A stretch of DNA of 64,000 nt from Planktothricoides sp. SR001 (lineage in GTDB: Bacteria > Cyanobacteriota > Cyanobacteriia > Cyanobacteriales > Laspinemataceae). The stretch spans positions 45,721 to 109,720 of the forward strand of contig NZ_LIUQ01000021.1 in NCBI RefSeq assembly GCF_001276715.1, given 5' to 3'. Both the position numbers and the translations under genes were made by a program. Positions 44,076 to 51,557 of this stretch are shown piece by piece. How positions within the stretch are numbered: position 1 is the first letter of the stretch; every line of letters starts with the position of its first letter. The notes under the pieces are model-generated. The model was not told the origin of the DNA and searched no databases. It worked only from the letters and a program-made list of their open reading frames with translations.

Positions 44076-44984
44076 ATGGGAGAATCTAAACGTCGTAAAG
44101 AAATAGATCCGAATTACGGTAAAGCCCCGTCAGATATTGAGCTAAAAATTAAACCTGATTATACTAGGCTGGTAGAAATATTTCTTAACCAAGGATCATC
44201 TGCACTCATAGAAGAGATTTTTGCTTGGCTGGGAAAAACGGGTCAAATCCACGAAGGGGAAAAAGTTCCGAGTATCCTAAATTGTGTCAATCAAATCACA
44301 AGGACAGTATATGAGTTAGCTTCAAAAGAGTCTAAAACTTTAGCATCTACGGATTTAAAGCTGGCTAGTTTTACGTTAAAAATTCCTTTTGAACTAGACG
44401 ATTTTGGCAGCTACCTGCCCGTGGTCAATAATCAAGATTTAGCTAGAGAAGCAATGTGTTTAATAAACACCAGATTCTTTGATCCAGCAATCACTTGCCT
44501 GATTAACAAATATGGGGATGCGGTTGGAACGCTCAGGAAACATGGTGTTGTCCTATATATGGGAACTAACAGCAATCTAGAAATTATCGATGCTGCTTGT
44601 GCGCTGGTTACTTGGAAACCCTTTGAAGTTGTCACCTATGCAGGGGAAGAAAGGAATAGTCTGAACGGGGTAATCGAAAAAACTTTTCGTCCGCTTGCAG
44701 AAAACATTCAAAGCTTTCGCATTTCTCAGAAAGGGGCAGACAGGTTTCCTTGTTTATCACTGCTTTGTCTAATTGAAAATAAAGCAACTGGAGCAATCAG
44801 TGAATTCCGCAAACATTATACAGCGCAATCAGGTGGTCAACTGATTATTTCTGGCTTTAATAGTAATAGTCAGGCTGGTTTTAAGATAACCTCTGATGGT
44901 TTTAAGGTTATCCCCTCAATGAAGATTCTGGGAAGTCCTCGCAATATTCCCAGCATTCGAGGGTTTAGTTCAGAAAAAGATTAA
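44076..44984 (+). CDS. MGESKRRK protein, large
   Basis: A 302-residue protein sharing the first 16 residues' style with its neighbour (MGESKRRKEIDPNYGK). After that it is unrecognised: a helical part (about 30-105), an alpha/beta part (DPAITCLINKYGDAVGTLRKHGVVL) and a beta-rich C-terminus (GQLIISGFNSN, AGFKITSDGF). AGGAGAT lies just upstream, inside the previous gene. The shared opening suggests a common targeting or partner-binding tag; this is inference. Confidence 0.7.
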   Translation: MGESKRRKEIDPNYGKAPSDIELKIKPDYTRLVEIFLNQGSSALIEEIFAWLGKTGQIHEGEKVPSILNCVNQITRTVYELASKESKTLASTDLKLASFTLKIPFELDDFGSYLPVVNNQDLAREAMCLINTRFFDPAITCLINKYGDAVGTLRKHGVVLYMGTNSNLEIIDAACALVTWKPFEVVTYAGEERNSLNGVIEKTFRPLAENIQSFRISQKGADRFPCLSLLCLIENKATGAISEFRKHYTAQSGGQLIISGFNSNSQAGFKITSDGFKVIPSMKILGSPRNIPSIRGFSSEKD

Positions 44985-45108
44985 CTGATTTGGGGCTGAG
45001 TATGGCCTGATTTACAGATATGAGCGATCGCCCATCTATTTCCTAAACAGCGATCGCTCATCTATCTCCAAAAAAGCGATCAACTAATTACATTGAGTAA
45101 AAAATCTT

Positions 45109-45372
45109 ATGATTAAGTTTTTAAGCAGTCTGTTTGGATGGACAACAGAAGAGTCTAATTCTGATACCTTCCAGCCTCAAATCACGAGTCAAGCTACTAA
45201 TGAAAATTATTCTAGCCAAAGAGTTAGTGCATTTACAAGCTCGATAGGCTATGAAGATATAGATCACGATTATTCAGATGATGATTACAGGGAACCAAAC
45301 CCTAACTATATCCCAATGGATGATTACGATTCTTCTAGCTGGATGTACGATCCAGATAACGATTATGACTAA
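45109..45372 (+). CDS. Small acidic hypothetical protein
   Basis: An 87-residue protein, MIKFLSSLFGW then a Ser/Thr/Asn stretch and a very acidic tyrosine-rich tail (HDYSDDDYREPNPNY, DPDNDYD). No family is recognised. It is co-directional with the two preceding genes, 124 bases away. The amphipathic start and disordered tail are the only visible features. Confidence 0.5.
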   Translation: MIKFLSSLFGWTTEESNSDTFQPQITSQATNENYSSQRVSAFTSSIGYEDIDHDYSDDDYREPNPNYIPMDDYDSSSWMYDPDNDYD

Positions 45373-45474
45373 GCAATAACCAAGCTATGCCATCAATATC
45401 ATAAAACGTCATCGAGAGGAATTTTATCCGTTCGAGAACGGGACAAGTGAAAAAAATCATCACTTATTTGGAAA

Positions 45475-45711
45475 ATGGAAAAAAACTTTTTTGCCAAGAT
45501 AACAGAAGCTATCAAAACCTTTATCTCCGTGATTATTGCTTTAGCTTTATGTGGTTCATCGCTTTTGGTTCTGAATTTTCTAAGCTGCATAAACCCATTT
45601 TTTGTAGGATATCGTAGCTGTAGTTACACCGAAACAACACCATCCAGCTATCCTAATAGTTATCAGCATGACTACTCTGAGGAATATTACCCCTCTTACC
45701 GCGAAGAATAG
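45475..45711 (+). CDS. Small membrane hypothetical protein
   Basis: A 78-residue protein with one or two hydrophobic helices (about 13-45, ISVIIALALCGSSLLVLNFL) and a Tyr/Ser/Pro-rich tail (SYPNSYQHDYSEEYYPSY). Unrecognised. The tail is similar in style to that of the acidic protein before it, so the two may belong together. Confidence 0.5.
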   Translation: MEKNFFAKITEAIKTFISVIIALALCGSSLLVLNFLSCINPFFVGYRSCSYTETTPSSYPNSYQHDYSEEYYPSYREE

Positions 45712-45794
45712 GAAGAATACAAGAGACCAATGTATGGAAGCGATCGCCCATCTATCTCCAAAAAAGCGATCGCCTCTTTACTGAAAATCTGATT

Positions 45795-45864
45795 CACCAC
45801 AAAGACACAAAGAACACAAAGAAGGTAAATTAACTTCCTTTGTGTCCTTCGTGTCTTTGTGGTG
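45795..45864. repeat. 70-bp hairpin cassette, copy 1
   Basis: Outer arms CACCACAAAGACAC and GTGTCTTTGTGGTG pair perfectly; the inner core is ACACAAAGAAGGT against ACTTCCTTTGTGT. The same core recurs at 46520-46581, 47281-47318 (right half only) and 48206-48277. Confidence 0.9.
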
Positions 45865-45930
45865 AGTAATTCATTCTCCCGAAAAAGCGATCGCTAATTT
45901 CATGTTAGACTAAAACGTAATTTTAATATT

Positions 45931-46054
45931 TTAGGGTATGACTTCAAAAGCGTCTCGATCGTACAGTCGATAAACATAAAAATCACTATCCAATGTAAAG
46001 ATACGTTTAATTTTTTGACTTTCTGCCGTAGCCACCAGCCTCAGTTGGGTTAAA
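45931..46054 (-). pseudogene. VapC (PIN) toxin, C-terminal remnant
   Basis: The minus-strand frame ending at TAA 45931-45933 reads LRLVATAESQKIKRIFTLD, then SDFYVYRLYDRDAFEVIP. This is the typical end of a VapC-type PIN nuclease (late acidic residues in TLDSDF, then YR). There is no start codon for it, and its beginning overlaps the antitoxin gene in another frame. Some 90 N-terminal codons were lost in a deletion that fused antitoxin to toxin tail. Confidence 0.85.
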
Positions 46055-46249
46055 TTGATGATGAGGTTCTGCTTGACTATCGATCGCACCAATTAAGTCC
46101 CCGATTTTTTCAGACAACGGTTCTGCTTCTGCTTGCTTGTGATAGAGTTGAGCCGCAATCCAATTTTCTGGAGTTAAACCTTGGCTTTGGGAAACCTCTA
46201 AGAGCGTTTGATAAATTTCTTTATCTAGGTTGATTGTATAGTTAGACAT
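46007..46249 (-). CDS. Antitoxin with an altered C-terminus
   Basis: An 80-residue protein: MSNYTINLDKEIYQTLLEVS and GLTPENWIAAQLYHKQAEAE are typical of small helix-type VapB antitoxins. The last 15 or so residues (FNPTEAGGYGRKSKN) are toxin-remnant DNA read in the wrong frame, so the original end is lost. The DNA-binding part may still act, but the toxin-binding tail is doubtful. Confidence 0.75.
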   Translation of the reverse strand: MSNYTINLDKEIYQTLLEVSQSQGLTPENWIAAQLYHKQAEAEPLSEKIGDLIGAIDSQAEPHHQFNPTEAGGYGRKSKN

Positions 46250-46674
46250 AAGTCTATTTTTCAGGATATTATAGGGTTGATAAGAATTTAATTATAACAT
46301 AATGAAATTCTCAGTCAAGGCTTCGATCGCCCATCTATCCCAAAAAAGCGATCGCTTATCTCCCAAAAAGACGATCGCCCAGTTCTCTCTTAAAAAGCGA
46401 TATCGATTCTCTTCCTCTGTGTCCTCTGTGTCTCTGTGGTGAATTGCTCATTCTCTCGTAAAAAGCGATCGCCTCCGGGACGCTGCGGAATCCCCTCCTA
46501 TTTTACTGAAAATCTGATTCACCACAAAGAACACAAAGAAGGTAAATGAACTTCCTTTGTGTCCTTCGTGTCTTTGTGGTGAGTAATTCATTCTCCCGAA
46601 AAAGCGATCGCCTCGCCCGATAAGCGCGATTCCGCAAAGCGGACGAATGGCGCGAATCACATGAATCTGTTCCG
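46250..46674. repeat. Intergenic region with HIP1-type modules and hairpin cassette, copy 2
   Basis: Contains repeated units ending AAAAAGCGATCGC (46340-46475 and 46598-46612) and the hairpin cassette at 46520-46581 (outer arms CACCACAAAG and CTTTGTGGTG). No gene is supported. Confidence 0.85.
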
Positions 46675-46950
46675 CTATTGATGAGCCTCCATATATGCTC
46701 TTAACAAGCGATTAATCTGATTCTGATAACCCCGACCTTGAGATTTAAACCACTCCAAAACATCATTATCAATGGGTAAAGTCACTTCAGTTTTCGTCTT
46801 AGACTTGGGTAAACCTCTTTGAACGACTGCCTTAGCAAACATTTCTGGCGTAATTTCCGGGCAATCAGAGAAATCAATCTCTTCATCAGTCATCGCATCT
46901 AGGCGTTGCCAATCAGTCTGAGATTTGCTCGAAGTAAATTCGTTGTTCAT
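46675..46950 (-). CDS. brnA: BrnA-type antitoxin
   Basis: A 91-residue protein (MNNEFTSSKSQTDWQRLDAM, DEEIDFSDCPEITPEMF, then TEVTLPIDNDVLEWFKSQGRGYQNQINRLLRAYMEAH). The C-terminal strand-helix-helix is the DNA-binding domain of BrnA antitoxins. The start at 46950 is chosen over an upstream frame because the family begins near here. It overlaps the toxin gene by 38 bases, so the two are translated together. It neutralises BrnT and represses the operon. Confidence 0.88.
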   Translation of the reverse strand: MNNEFTSSKSQTDWQRLDAMTDEEIDFSDCPEITPEMFAKAVVQRGLPKSKTKTEVTLPIDNDVLEWFKSQGRGYQNQINRLLRAYMEAHQ

Positions 46951-47188
46951 ATTTAGTTGCCTTTCTCGCAGAAATAATCCGGGTAGATTCTCCTCGTTCT
47001 GTATGGACAATTGCCACCACTCGTCCTTGCAACAAACCAAAAGTTACAAACCTCTGTTCCCCATAATTAAATCGGTCATCTTCAACGGTGACAATATCTC
47101 CCTCGAAAACTACGGGAATATCGATAAAGTCAATTCCATGTTTGCGGAGGTTGGCAAGACGTTTAGTTTCATCCCACTCAAATTCCAT
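46913..47188 (-). CDS. brnT: BrnT-type toxin
   Basis: A 91-residue BrnT family toxin: FEWDETKRLANLRKHGIDF, VVFEGDIVTVEDDR, GEQRFVTFGLLQGRVVAIVHTE, then STRIISARKATKYEQ, all conserved. BrnT folds like RelE and cuts RNA to stop translation. The gene appears complete, in toxin-first order with the brnA gene overlapping its end. This locus is one of only two whole toxin-antitoxin pairs in the window. Confidence 0.92.
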   Translation of the reverse strand: MEFEWDETKRLANLRKHGIDFIDIPVVFEGDIVTVEDDRFNYGEQRFVTFGLLQGRVVAIVHTERGESTRIISARKATKYEQRIYFEQISD

Positions 47189-47554
47189 CCCTTCATTTAC
47201 ATCTTAACTAAAGATTATAACTACCTAAATGTAGTTATAGCCACTTATGTTAACACATATTCTGACTGTTCTCCCGTTAAGTAACTTCCTTTGTGTCCTT
47301 CGTGTCAATGGGAGTGAGTAATTCATTCTCCCGAAAAAGCGATTCTCTCCCCTGATCTGCGCGATCGCTTACTTCTATCCTAAAAAGCAATAAATTTGGT
47401 GAGTTAGACTCCGCTGCGCTGCGTTAACACACCCTACTAAGGTCATCTATTTCCGAAAAAGCGATCGCTAAAATCTCTGCGGAAAATCTTATTCAGCACT
47501 TTGGACAAAGCAGCTATTGTTACAATAGTCAAAAAGAAAGTCGGATGAACATAC
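47189..47554. other. Intergenic region with half hairpin cassette and repeats
   Basis: Right half of the hairpin cassette (CTTCCTTTGTGTCCTTCGTG, 47285-47304, then TCAATGGGAGTGAG), AAAAAGCGAT modules and a GCTGCGTTAACACACCCTAC repeat (47421-47440). No gene is supported. The vapB promoter should be near the end. Confidence 0.7.
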
Positions 47555-47782
47555 ATGAACACTTCTATTATCGATCTAGTCGTTGAACAACTCAAAGTGA
47601 TGCCACAGCAAAAGCAATGGCAGGTACTTGAGTTTATTGAGACATTGCTAAAAACTGAAGTTCGAGGGACTCCAGGAAAGCAGTTACTACGTTTTGCTGG
47701 TTCAATTCCGTCCGACGAGCTTCAATTGATGAGTGAGGCGATCGCCCAAGACTGTGAGGAAGTTGATATCAATGAGTGGTAG
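47555..47782 (+). CDS. VapB-type antitoxin (DUF2281)
   Basis: A 75-residue protein with the DUF2281 pattern LKVMPQQKQWQVLEFIETLL followed by a short linker and an acidic tail (QDCEEVDINEW) that would fill the toxin's active site. It overlaps the PIN toxin gene by 11 bases, the usual coupled arrangement. Confidence 0.88.
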   Translation: MNTSIIDLVVEQLKVMPQQKQWQVLEFIETLLKTEVRGTPGKQLLRFAGSIPSDELQLMSEAIAQDCEEVDINEW

Positions 47783-48161
47783 ATATTTACTGGATACCAA
47801 CATCATTATTGCTCTGTTTGCCAATGAAAACGTCGTCAAAGATCGTCTGGCTCAAGCCAACGAAGTTTTTCTTCCCACTGTTGCCATTGGAGAATTATGT
47901 TATGGTGCCAAAAAATCGGGGCGACCTGAAGCAAATTTAGCCAGAATTGATGAATTAGTTGTCAGCAGTATGGTGCTTGGGTGTGATGTTAACACGGCTC
48001 GACAATACGGTGAAGTCAAACACAAATTGAGGCTCAAAGGTCGTCCTTTACCGGAAAATGATATCTGGATCGCTGCTCTTGCATTACAACATGGCTTGAT
48101 TTTGGTCACTCGCGATGCTCATTTTCAGGAAGTGGATGACTTGCAAACAGTAGCGTGGTGA
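47772..48161 (+). CDS. vapC: VapC-type PIN-domain toxin
   Basis: A 129-residue PIN nuclease. The acidic residues are complete: Asp in YLLDTNIII, Glu in VAIGELCYGA, Asp in PENDIWIAALAL and Asp in VTRDAHFQEV. It should be a Mg-dependent RNase that cuts tRNA or rRNA when free of VapB. ATG at 47772 inside the antitoxin gene fits the family start (MSGRYLLDTN); an earlier in-frame ATG is rejected. The toxin is intact, in contrast to the other PIN genes in the window. Confidence 0.93.
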   Translation: MSGRYLLDTNIIIALFANENVVKDRLAQANEVFLPTVAIGELCYGAKKSGRPEANLARIDELVVSSMVLGCDVNTARQYGEVKHKLRLKGRPLPENDIWIAALALQHGLILVTRDAHFQEVDDLQTVAW

Positions 48162-48431
48162 ATTCAAACCTTATACTTAATCGCCTCTTTACTGAAAATT
48201 TTATTCACTCCCATTGGCACAAAGAACACAAAGAAGGTCAAGTAACTTCCTTTGTGTCCTTCGTGTCAATGGGAGTGAATTATTCCTTCTCTGATTTATA
48301 TCTATCTCCTAAAAAGCGATGGATTTGGTGCGTTACACTCCGCTACGCTGCGTTAACACACCCTACCAAACTATTTTGTGTCCTTCGTGTCGAAAGTGGT
48401 GAATCATTGATTTTCCTAAAAATCTCAAGCA
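48162..48431. repeat. Hairpin cassette copy 4 and further repeats
   Basis: The cassette at 48206-48277 has the shared core, but its outer arms are CACTCCCATTG and CAATGGGAGTG instead of CACCACAAAG and CTTTGTGGTG. A GCTGCGTTAACACACCCTAC repeat follows at 48347-48366. No gene is supported. Confidence 0.88.
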
Positions 48432-48466
48432 AAAACCACCCCCCCCACTTGTGGAGGGGTGGTTTT
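48432..48466 (-). terminator. Terminator downstream of psbN
   Basis: Eleven-base arms AAAACCACCCC (48432-48442) and GGGGTGGTTTT (48456-48466) flank a short loop; read on the minus strand the stem is followed by a T run. It lies 100 bases after the psbN stop. It is near-symmetric and could stop transcripts from either side. Confidence 0.75.
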
Positions 48467-48565
48467 GTGGGATCCCATCAAATTCGCCCATCCTTGGGGG
48501 AAAATGAGAACCTAAATTAAGAGTTGTTACAAAATTAAACTTGGCCAAGGGGGGCTGAACTTGGC

Positions 48566-48703
48566 TTAGTCGTCGTGGTCATCAAACGGGTCAGCCAACT
48601 CTTTAGCCGGTGGTCCAAAGGCGGTATAGATGGAAAAGGCAGTGATCGCAATCACAATGACGGCAATGCCAATAATAAAATTAGTTTCCGGAGAGGATTC
48701 CAT
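48566..48703 (-). CDS. psbN: Photosystem II protein PsbN
   Basis: A 45-residue protein: one membrane helix (IIGIAVIVIAITAFSIYTAFG) and the conserved end GPPAKELADPFDDHDD. PsbN is a thylakoid membrane protein needed for photosystem II assembly and repair, not a stable subunit. It is divergent from psbH with 85 bases between starts, the standard cyanobacterial and plastid arrangement. Confidence 0.95.
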   Translation of the reverse strand: MESSPETNFIIGIAVIVIAITAFSIYTAFGPPAKELADPFDDHDD

Positions 48704-48788
48704 GTGATTAGATAGGTTATGAGAACTATTTCTTCTATAATATTACGAATCGTTAAAACTTTCTGCGTACATTCATCAAAGGTGACTT

Positions 48789-48992
48789 ATGGCACAACGC
48801 ACAGGCTTAGGAGATTTGCTCAGACCCCTGAACGCTGAGTATGGTAAAGTAGCCCCCGGTTGGGGCACCACCCCAGTTATGGGTGTTTTCATGGGGCTAT
48901 TTTTTGTGTTCCTGCTGATCATTCTGCAAATTTACAACTCCTCTCTAATGATTGAGGGTGTGAATGTAAATTGGACAACCCTGGGTAAATAG
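48789..48992 (+). CDS. psbH: Photosystem II protein PsbH
   Basis: A 67-residue protein of typical cyanobacterial length: [39 protein letters not shown] and one membrane helix, ending NVNWTTLGK. It is a small photosystem II subunit near the QB site that stabilises the dimer and bicarbonate or quinone binding. The phosphorylated N-terminal extension of plants is missing, as usual in cyanobacteria. Confidence 0.98.
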   Translation: MAQRTGLGDLLRPLNAEYGKVAPGWGTTPVMGVFMGLFFVFLLIILQIYNSSLMIEGVNVNWTTLGK

Positions 48993-49022
48993 GCGCATCT
49001 CATTTACAAGTTTTCCCGCAAT

Positions 49023-49074
49023 AGCCCGCCGTTTTTAATTGGGATTTGTCCCAGTTAGTTCAGGCGGGCTTTAA
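49023..49074 (+). terminator. Terminator after psbH
   Basis: Outer arms AGCCCGCC (49023-49030) and GGCGGGCT (49063-49070) enclose an inner stem TGGGA/TCCCA, followed by TTAAAAT. It ends 82 bases after the psbH stop. Confidence 0.75.
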
Positions 49075-49193
49075 AATCATAGAAAACATTTGCTCGCTCG
49101 CATTTTTCGCGGTATCAAGGTGGTAATCGAAAGACCATCGCCTTAAATCCAACTGTTGCAGATTGTCGTCCATTCAGAATCGGAGGTGGCTGT

Positions 49194-49490
49194 GTGAATA
49201 TTTTTGGGCTGGGTTTGCCAGAGATGATTGTCATTCTAGTGATTGCGGTATTAATCTTCGGGCCAAAGAAGCTGCCGGAAATTGGCCGGAGTATGGGCAA
49301 AGCCATTCGCGGCTTCCAAGAAGCTTCGCGGGAATTTGAATCGGAATTTAAGAAAGAAGCGGAACAGCTTGAGGCTGCCGCTAAACGGGAGTCGGCGGTG
49401 AAATCGGCGGCGCCATCGGATGCGGCATCGACCAAAGTGGCGATCGCCTCTCCCGAAGAAACCACCACGGGTTCCTCTGGGCAAAGCTAA
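49194..49490 (+). CDS. tatA: Twin-arginine translocase subunit TatA
   Basis: A 98-residue protein with a GTG start preceded by CGGAGG. It shows the TatA/E layout: short N-terminal helix MNIFGLGLPEMIVILVIAVLIFGPKKLPEIG with the FGPKKLPE hinge, an amphipathic helix GRSMGKAIRGFQEAS and an Ala/Glu/Ser-rich disordered tail. It forms the oligomer that moves folded proteins across thylakoid and plasma membranes with TatC. Full length; no tatC is nearby. Confidence 0.96.
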   Translation: MNIFGLGLPEMIVILVIAVLIFGPKKLPEIGRSMGKAIRGFQEASREFESEFKKEAEQLEAAAKRESAVKSAAPSDAASTKVAIASPEETTTGSSGQS

Positions 49491-49621
49491 TCAGAAAATA
49501 AAATGTTTGATTAAATGTTTGATCCCAGACCGGGTTAAATGTAATGTTTTGAGTGGGGGTTAGAAACATCTGCATTAACATCTGCATTGCCATCCTCACT
49601 CAATCGTTCTTTCCACTTTTT

Positions 49622-50257
49622 ATGACAGAAGCAACAGAAGTTCCCAGTTTAGTGATTCCTCAGTTAATCGTTGGGTTAGGGAATCCCGAAAAGAAATACG
49701 AGCAAACTCGCCATAATATAGGTTTTGACGCGGTGGATCTCCTAGCCCGTCGCTGGGGCATTTCCCTGCCAGAGAATCGACGCTTCCAAGGATTATTTGG
49801 GGAAGGAGTCGGGCCAAAAGGAGCAAAAATCCGTCTACTCAAGCCTTTAACCTATATGAATCGATCGGGACAAGCGATTCGTTCTGTCACCGATTGGTAT
49901 AAAATACCCCCCACATCCGTGTTAGTCGTCTATGATGATATGGACTTGCCCACGGGTCGGATTAGACTGCGGTTGTCCGGTTCCGCAGGCGGTCATAATG
50001 GGATTAAGTCCACGATCGCCCATCTTGGCACCCAAGATTTTCCTCGATTACGGATTGGCATTGGCAAACCGGCAGATCCGAGTAACCTGGATACCTCCAC
50101 GGTTTCCCATGTTTTAGGCAAATTTGCCCCAGAGGAAAAACCAATTATCTCAGAAGTGCTTGAGTTGGTGGGTGATGCTGTGGAATTGAGTATTAAGCAA
50201 GGGGTAGAAAAAGCGATGAGTCTTTATAATGGTCGTACCGTGCCGCCCGTGAGCTAA
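49622..50257 (+). CDS. pth: Peptidyl-tRNA hydrolase
   Basis: A 211-residue Pth1 enzyme: LIVGLGNPEKKYEQTRHNIGF with the catalytic His, LLKPLTYMNRSGQAI, VYDDMDLPTGRIRLR and GSAGGHNGIKS. It releases peptides from peptidyl-tRNAs that drop off the ribosome. ATG at 49622 is taken, while an in-frame GTG at 49553 would add 23 unlikely residues. The stop codon lies near the start of a 12-bp tandem array that runs to the next start codon. Confidence 0.96.
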   Translation: MTEATEVPSLVIPQLIVGLGNPEKKYEQTRHNIGFDAVDLLARRWGISLPENRRFQGLFGEGVGPKGAKIRLLKPLTYMNRSGQAIRSVTDWYKIPPTSVLVVYDDMDLPTGRIRLRLSGSAGGHNGIKSTIAHLGTQDFPRLRIGIGKPADPSNLDTSTVSHVLGKFAPEEKPIISEVLELVGDAVELSIKQGVEKAMSLYNGRTVPPVS

Positions 50258-50356
50258 ATCATCAATTAAATCATCAATTAAATCATCAACTAAATCATCA
50301 ACTAAATCATCAACTAAATCATCAACTAAATCATCAACTAAATCATCAACTAAATC
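50255..50356. repeat. 12-bp tandem array between pth and the DUF3146 gene
   Basis: Eight and a half copies of TAAATCATCAAC (the first two copies have ATT instead of ACT at the junction). It starts at the pth stop and ends just before the GTG of the next gene. On the minus strand it would encode LVDDLVDD repeats, judged spurious. Copy number probably varies among strains. Confidence 0.95.
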
Positions 50357-50357
50357 G

Positions 50358-50621
50358 GTGAGTGACAAGCATTTACCCAAAACTACTGCTCATGTACGGG
50401 TGACTCAGCATTCTTGGCAAAAAGGAACTCTGGAAGGAGAAGTCATTGCCGGTCAATTTGTTTGGCAATTTAAATGGAGTTTTCGCCAGGGAAAACTGGC
50501 GATCGCTCCTTCCCGGGGACGGGCTTTAATTCAAGAACCTCTCGGCAGATTTTTGGAAAAATGTGATTATCAACTAGAACCGGGTGGAGACTATTTCTTT
50601 ACCATTAAAGCCCAAATTTAG
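50358..50621 (+). CDS. DUF3146 family protein
   Basis: An 87-residue cyanobacterial protein (TTAHVRVTQHSWQKGTLEGEV, QFKWSFRQGKLAIAPSRGRAL, LGRFLEKCDYQLEPGGDYFF). The family is restricted mainly to cyanobacteria and of unknown function. The GTG start at 50358 comes two bases after the tandem array, which has displaced any normal ribosome site, so its expression may depend on the array or on coupling to pth. Confidence 0.8.
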   Translation: MSDKHLPKTTAHVRVTQHSWQKGTLEGEVIAGQFVWQFKWSFRQGKLAIAPSRGRALIQEPLGRFLEKCDYQLEPGGDYFFTIKAQI

Positions 50622-50798
50622 ATTAGCTTTAGATTAGCTTTAGATTAGCTTTACAGCAATTTTCTATTGAATCTACCACAAATATCTGTAGGGGCGAAGC
50701 ATGACCGCAGATATCTTTTTGCTTAGAATATTAATTTGATTACGGTCATGCTTCGCCCTACGGTGGTTCAGTAATCTGAAAAACGCTTGAGGTTAGCT
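50620..50798. repeat. 11-bp tandem and REP hairpin
   Basis: Three copies of AGATTAGCTTT overlap the end of the DUF3146 gene (50620-50652). A hairpin element of the REP family follows at 50690-50761, arms GTAGGGGCGAAGCATGACCG and CGGTCATGCTTCGCCCTAC: the middle five bases of each arm differ from the CATTCCGG copies but still pair. Confidence 0.9.
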
Positions 50799-51230
50799 TT
50801 AGGTATTACCTGGAGCATTAATTTTTGCCAAATATCTTTCAATCAGAATAATCGCCACAATATCGTCCACAGGTCGAGGCGGTTGTCTCATCCCTTGGGG
50901 AATTAGCCATTGCAGACCTTTAGGCGGATACATTTGCCAATAGCGATCGCGGGCTTCCAGACTACTATATCGCTCATCAATCATCGCAATTTGCTCTGTA
51001 GACCAGCCGGATTTTTCTAACTCTTTAATCCACTTTTTCGCCGTAGTTTGATCGCCAATAATCAGTTTTTCCACCGGAAACTGTTTCGCGAGACTAAAAA
51101 TAGTCGCGATCGCTTCACCAGATGGCACCACCTGATGAAATAGCAGAGTTTGATCTGACTTCATCACCGCAATGCCACATTTATCTTTTCCTGGATCAAA
51201 ACCTAAAAAAGTAATTGAATAGTAATTCAT
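50799..51230 (-). CDS. RuvC-fold resolvase-like protein
   Basis: A 143-residue RNase H-fold protein: FLGFDPGKDKCGIAVM (first Asp), LIIGDQTTAKKW, IDERYSSLEARDRYW (Glu) and PVDDIVAIILIERYL (final Asp pair). These match the RuvC/YqgF-like group that includes cyanobacterial Holliday-junction-like nucleases. The start MNYYSITFLG at 51230 is chosen; the upstream extension is repeat-encoded. It lies just downstream of the DUF3084 gene on the same strand, a pairing I know from other cyanobacteria. Confidence 0.82.
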   Translation of the reverse strand: MNYYSITFLGFDPGKDKCGIAVMKSDQTLLFHQVVPSGEAIATIFSLAKQFPVEKLIIGDQTTAKKWIKELEKSGWSTEQIAMIDERYSSLEARDRYWQMYPPKGLQWLIPQGMRQPPRPVDDIVAIILIERYLAKINAPGNT

Positions 51231-51557
51231 GGATATTTTCTCATACAGGGAATAGGTTGTGGGGAGCGGGGGAGCGGATGGTGCGGGGGAGCAGAGAGGC
51301 CCGCCATCGGCAGAGGAGCGGGGGAGCAGAGGGGAGAGTGAATAGTGAAAGGGAGGAAAGAGGATGCATAGGAAAGAGGATGCATAGGAAAGAGGAAAGA
51401 GGATGCATAGGAAAGATATTCTCTCCTCTCTTTTCTCTCCTCTCTTTTCTCTCTTGGCCATTCGCCCCTACGACTTTCCCCAACCAACAACCAAAGAATC
51501 CCTACCCAACCACCAACAACCAAAGAATCCCTACCGAACAACCACCAACCAACAAAA
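51231..51557. repeat. Low-complexity spacer between the DUF3084 and RuvC-fold genes
   Basis: GGAGCGGGGGAGC repeats, a GAAAGAGGATGCATAG tandem (51354-51418), TCTCCTCTCTTTTC runs, a CCATTCGCCCCTACGAC repeat end and AACCAACAACCAAAG tracts. No gene is supported; several minus-strand frames here are repeat-encoded. Confidence 0.85.

Noticed and set aside
49553..49621. In-frame GTG start 23 codons upstream of pth
   Set aside because: The added residues (NICINICIAILTQSF) come from a short repeat and do not occur in Pth proteins.
50150..50380. Minus-strand open frame of LVDDLVDD repeats
   Set aside because: Product of the 12-bp tandem array, antisense to pth. Repeat purity explains the open frame.
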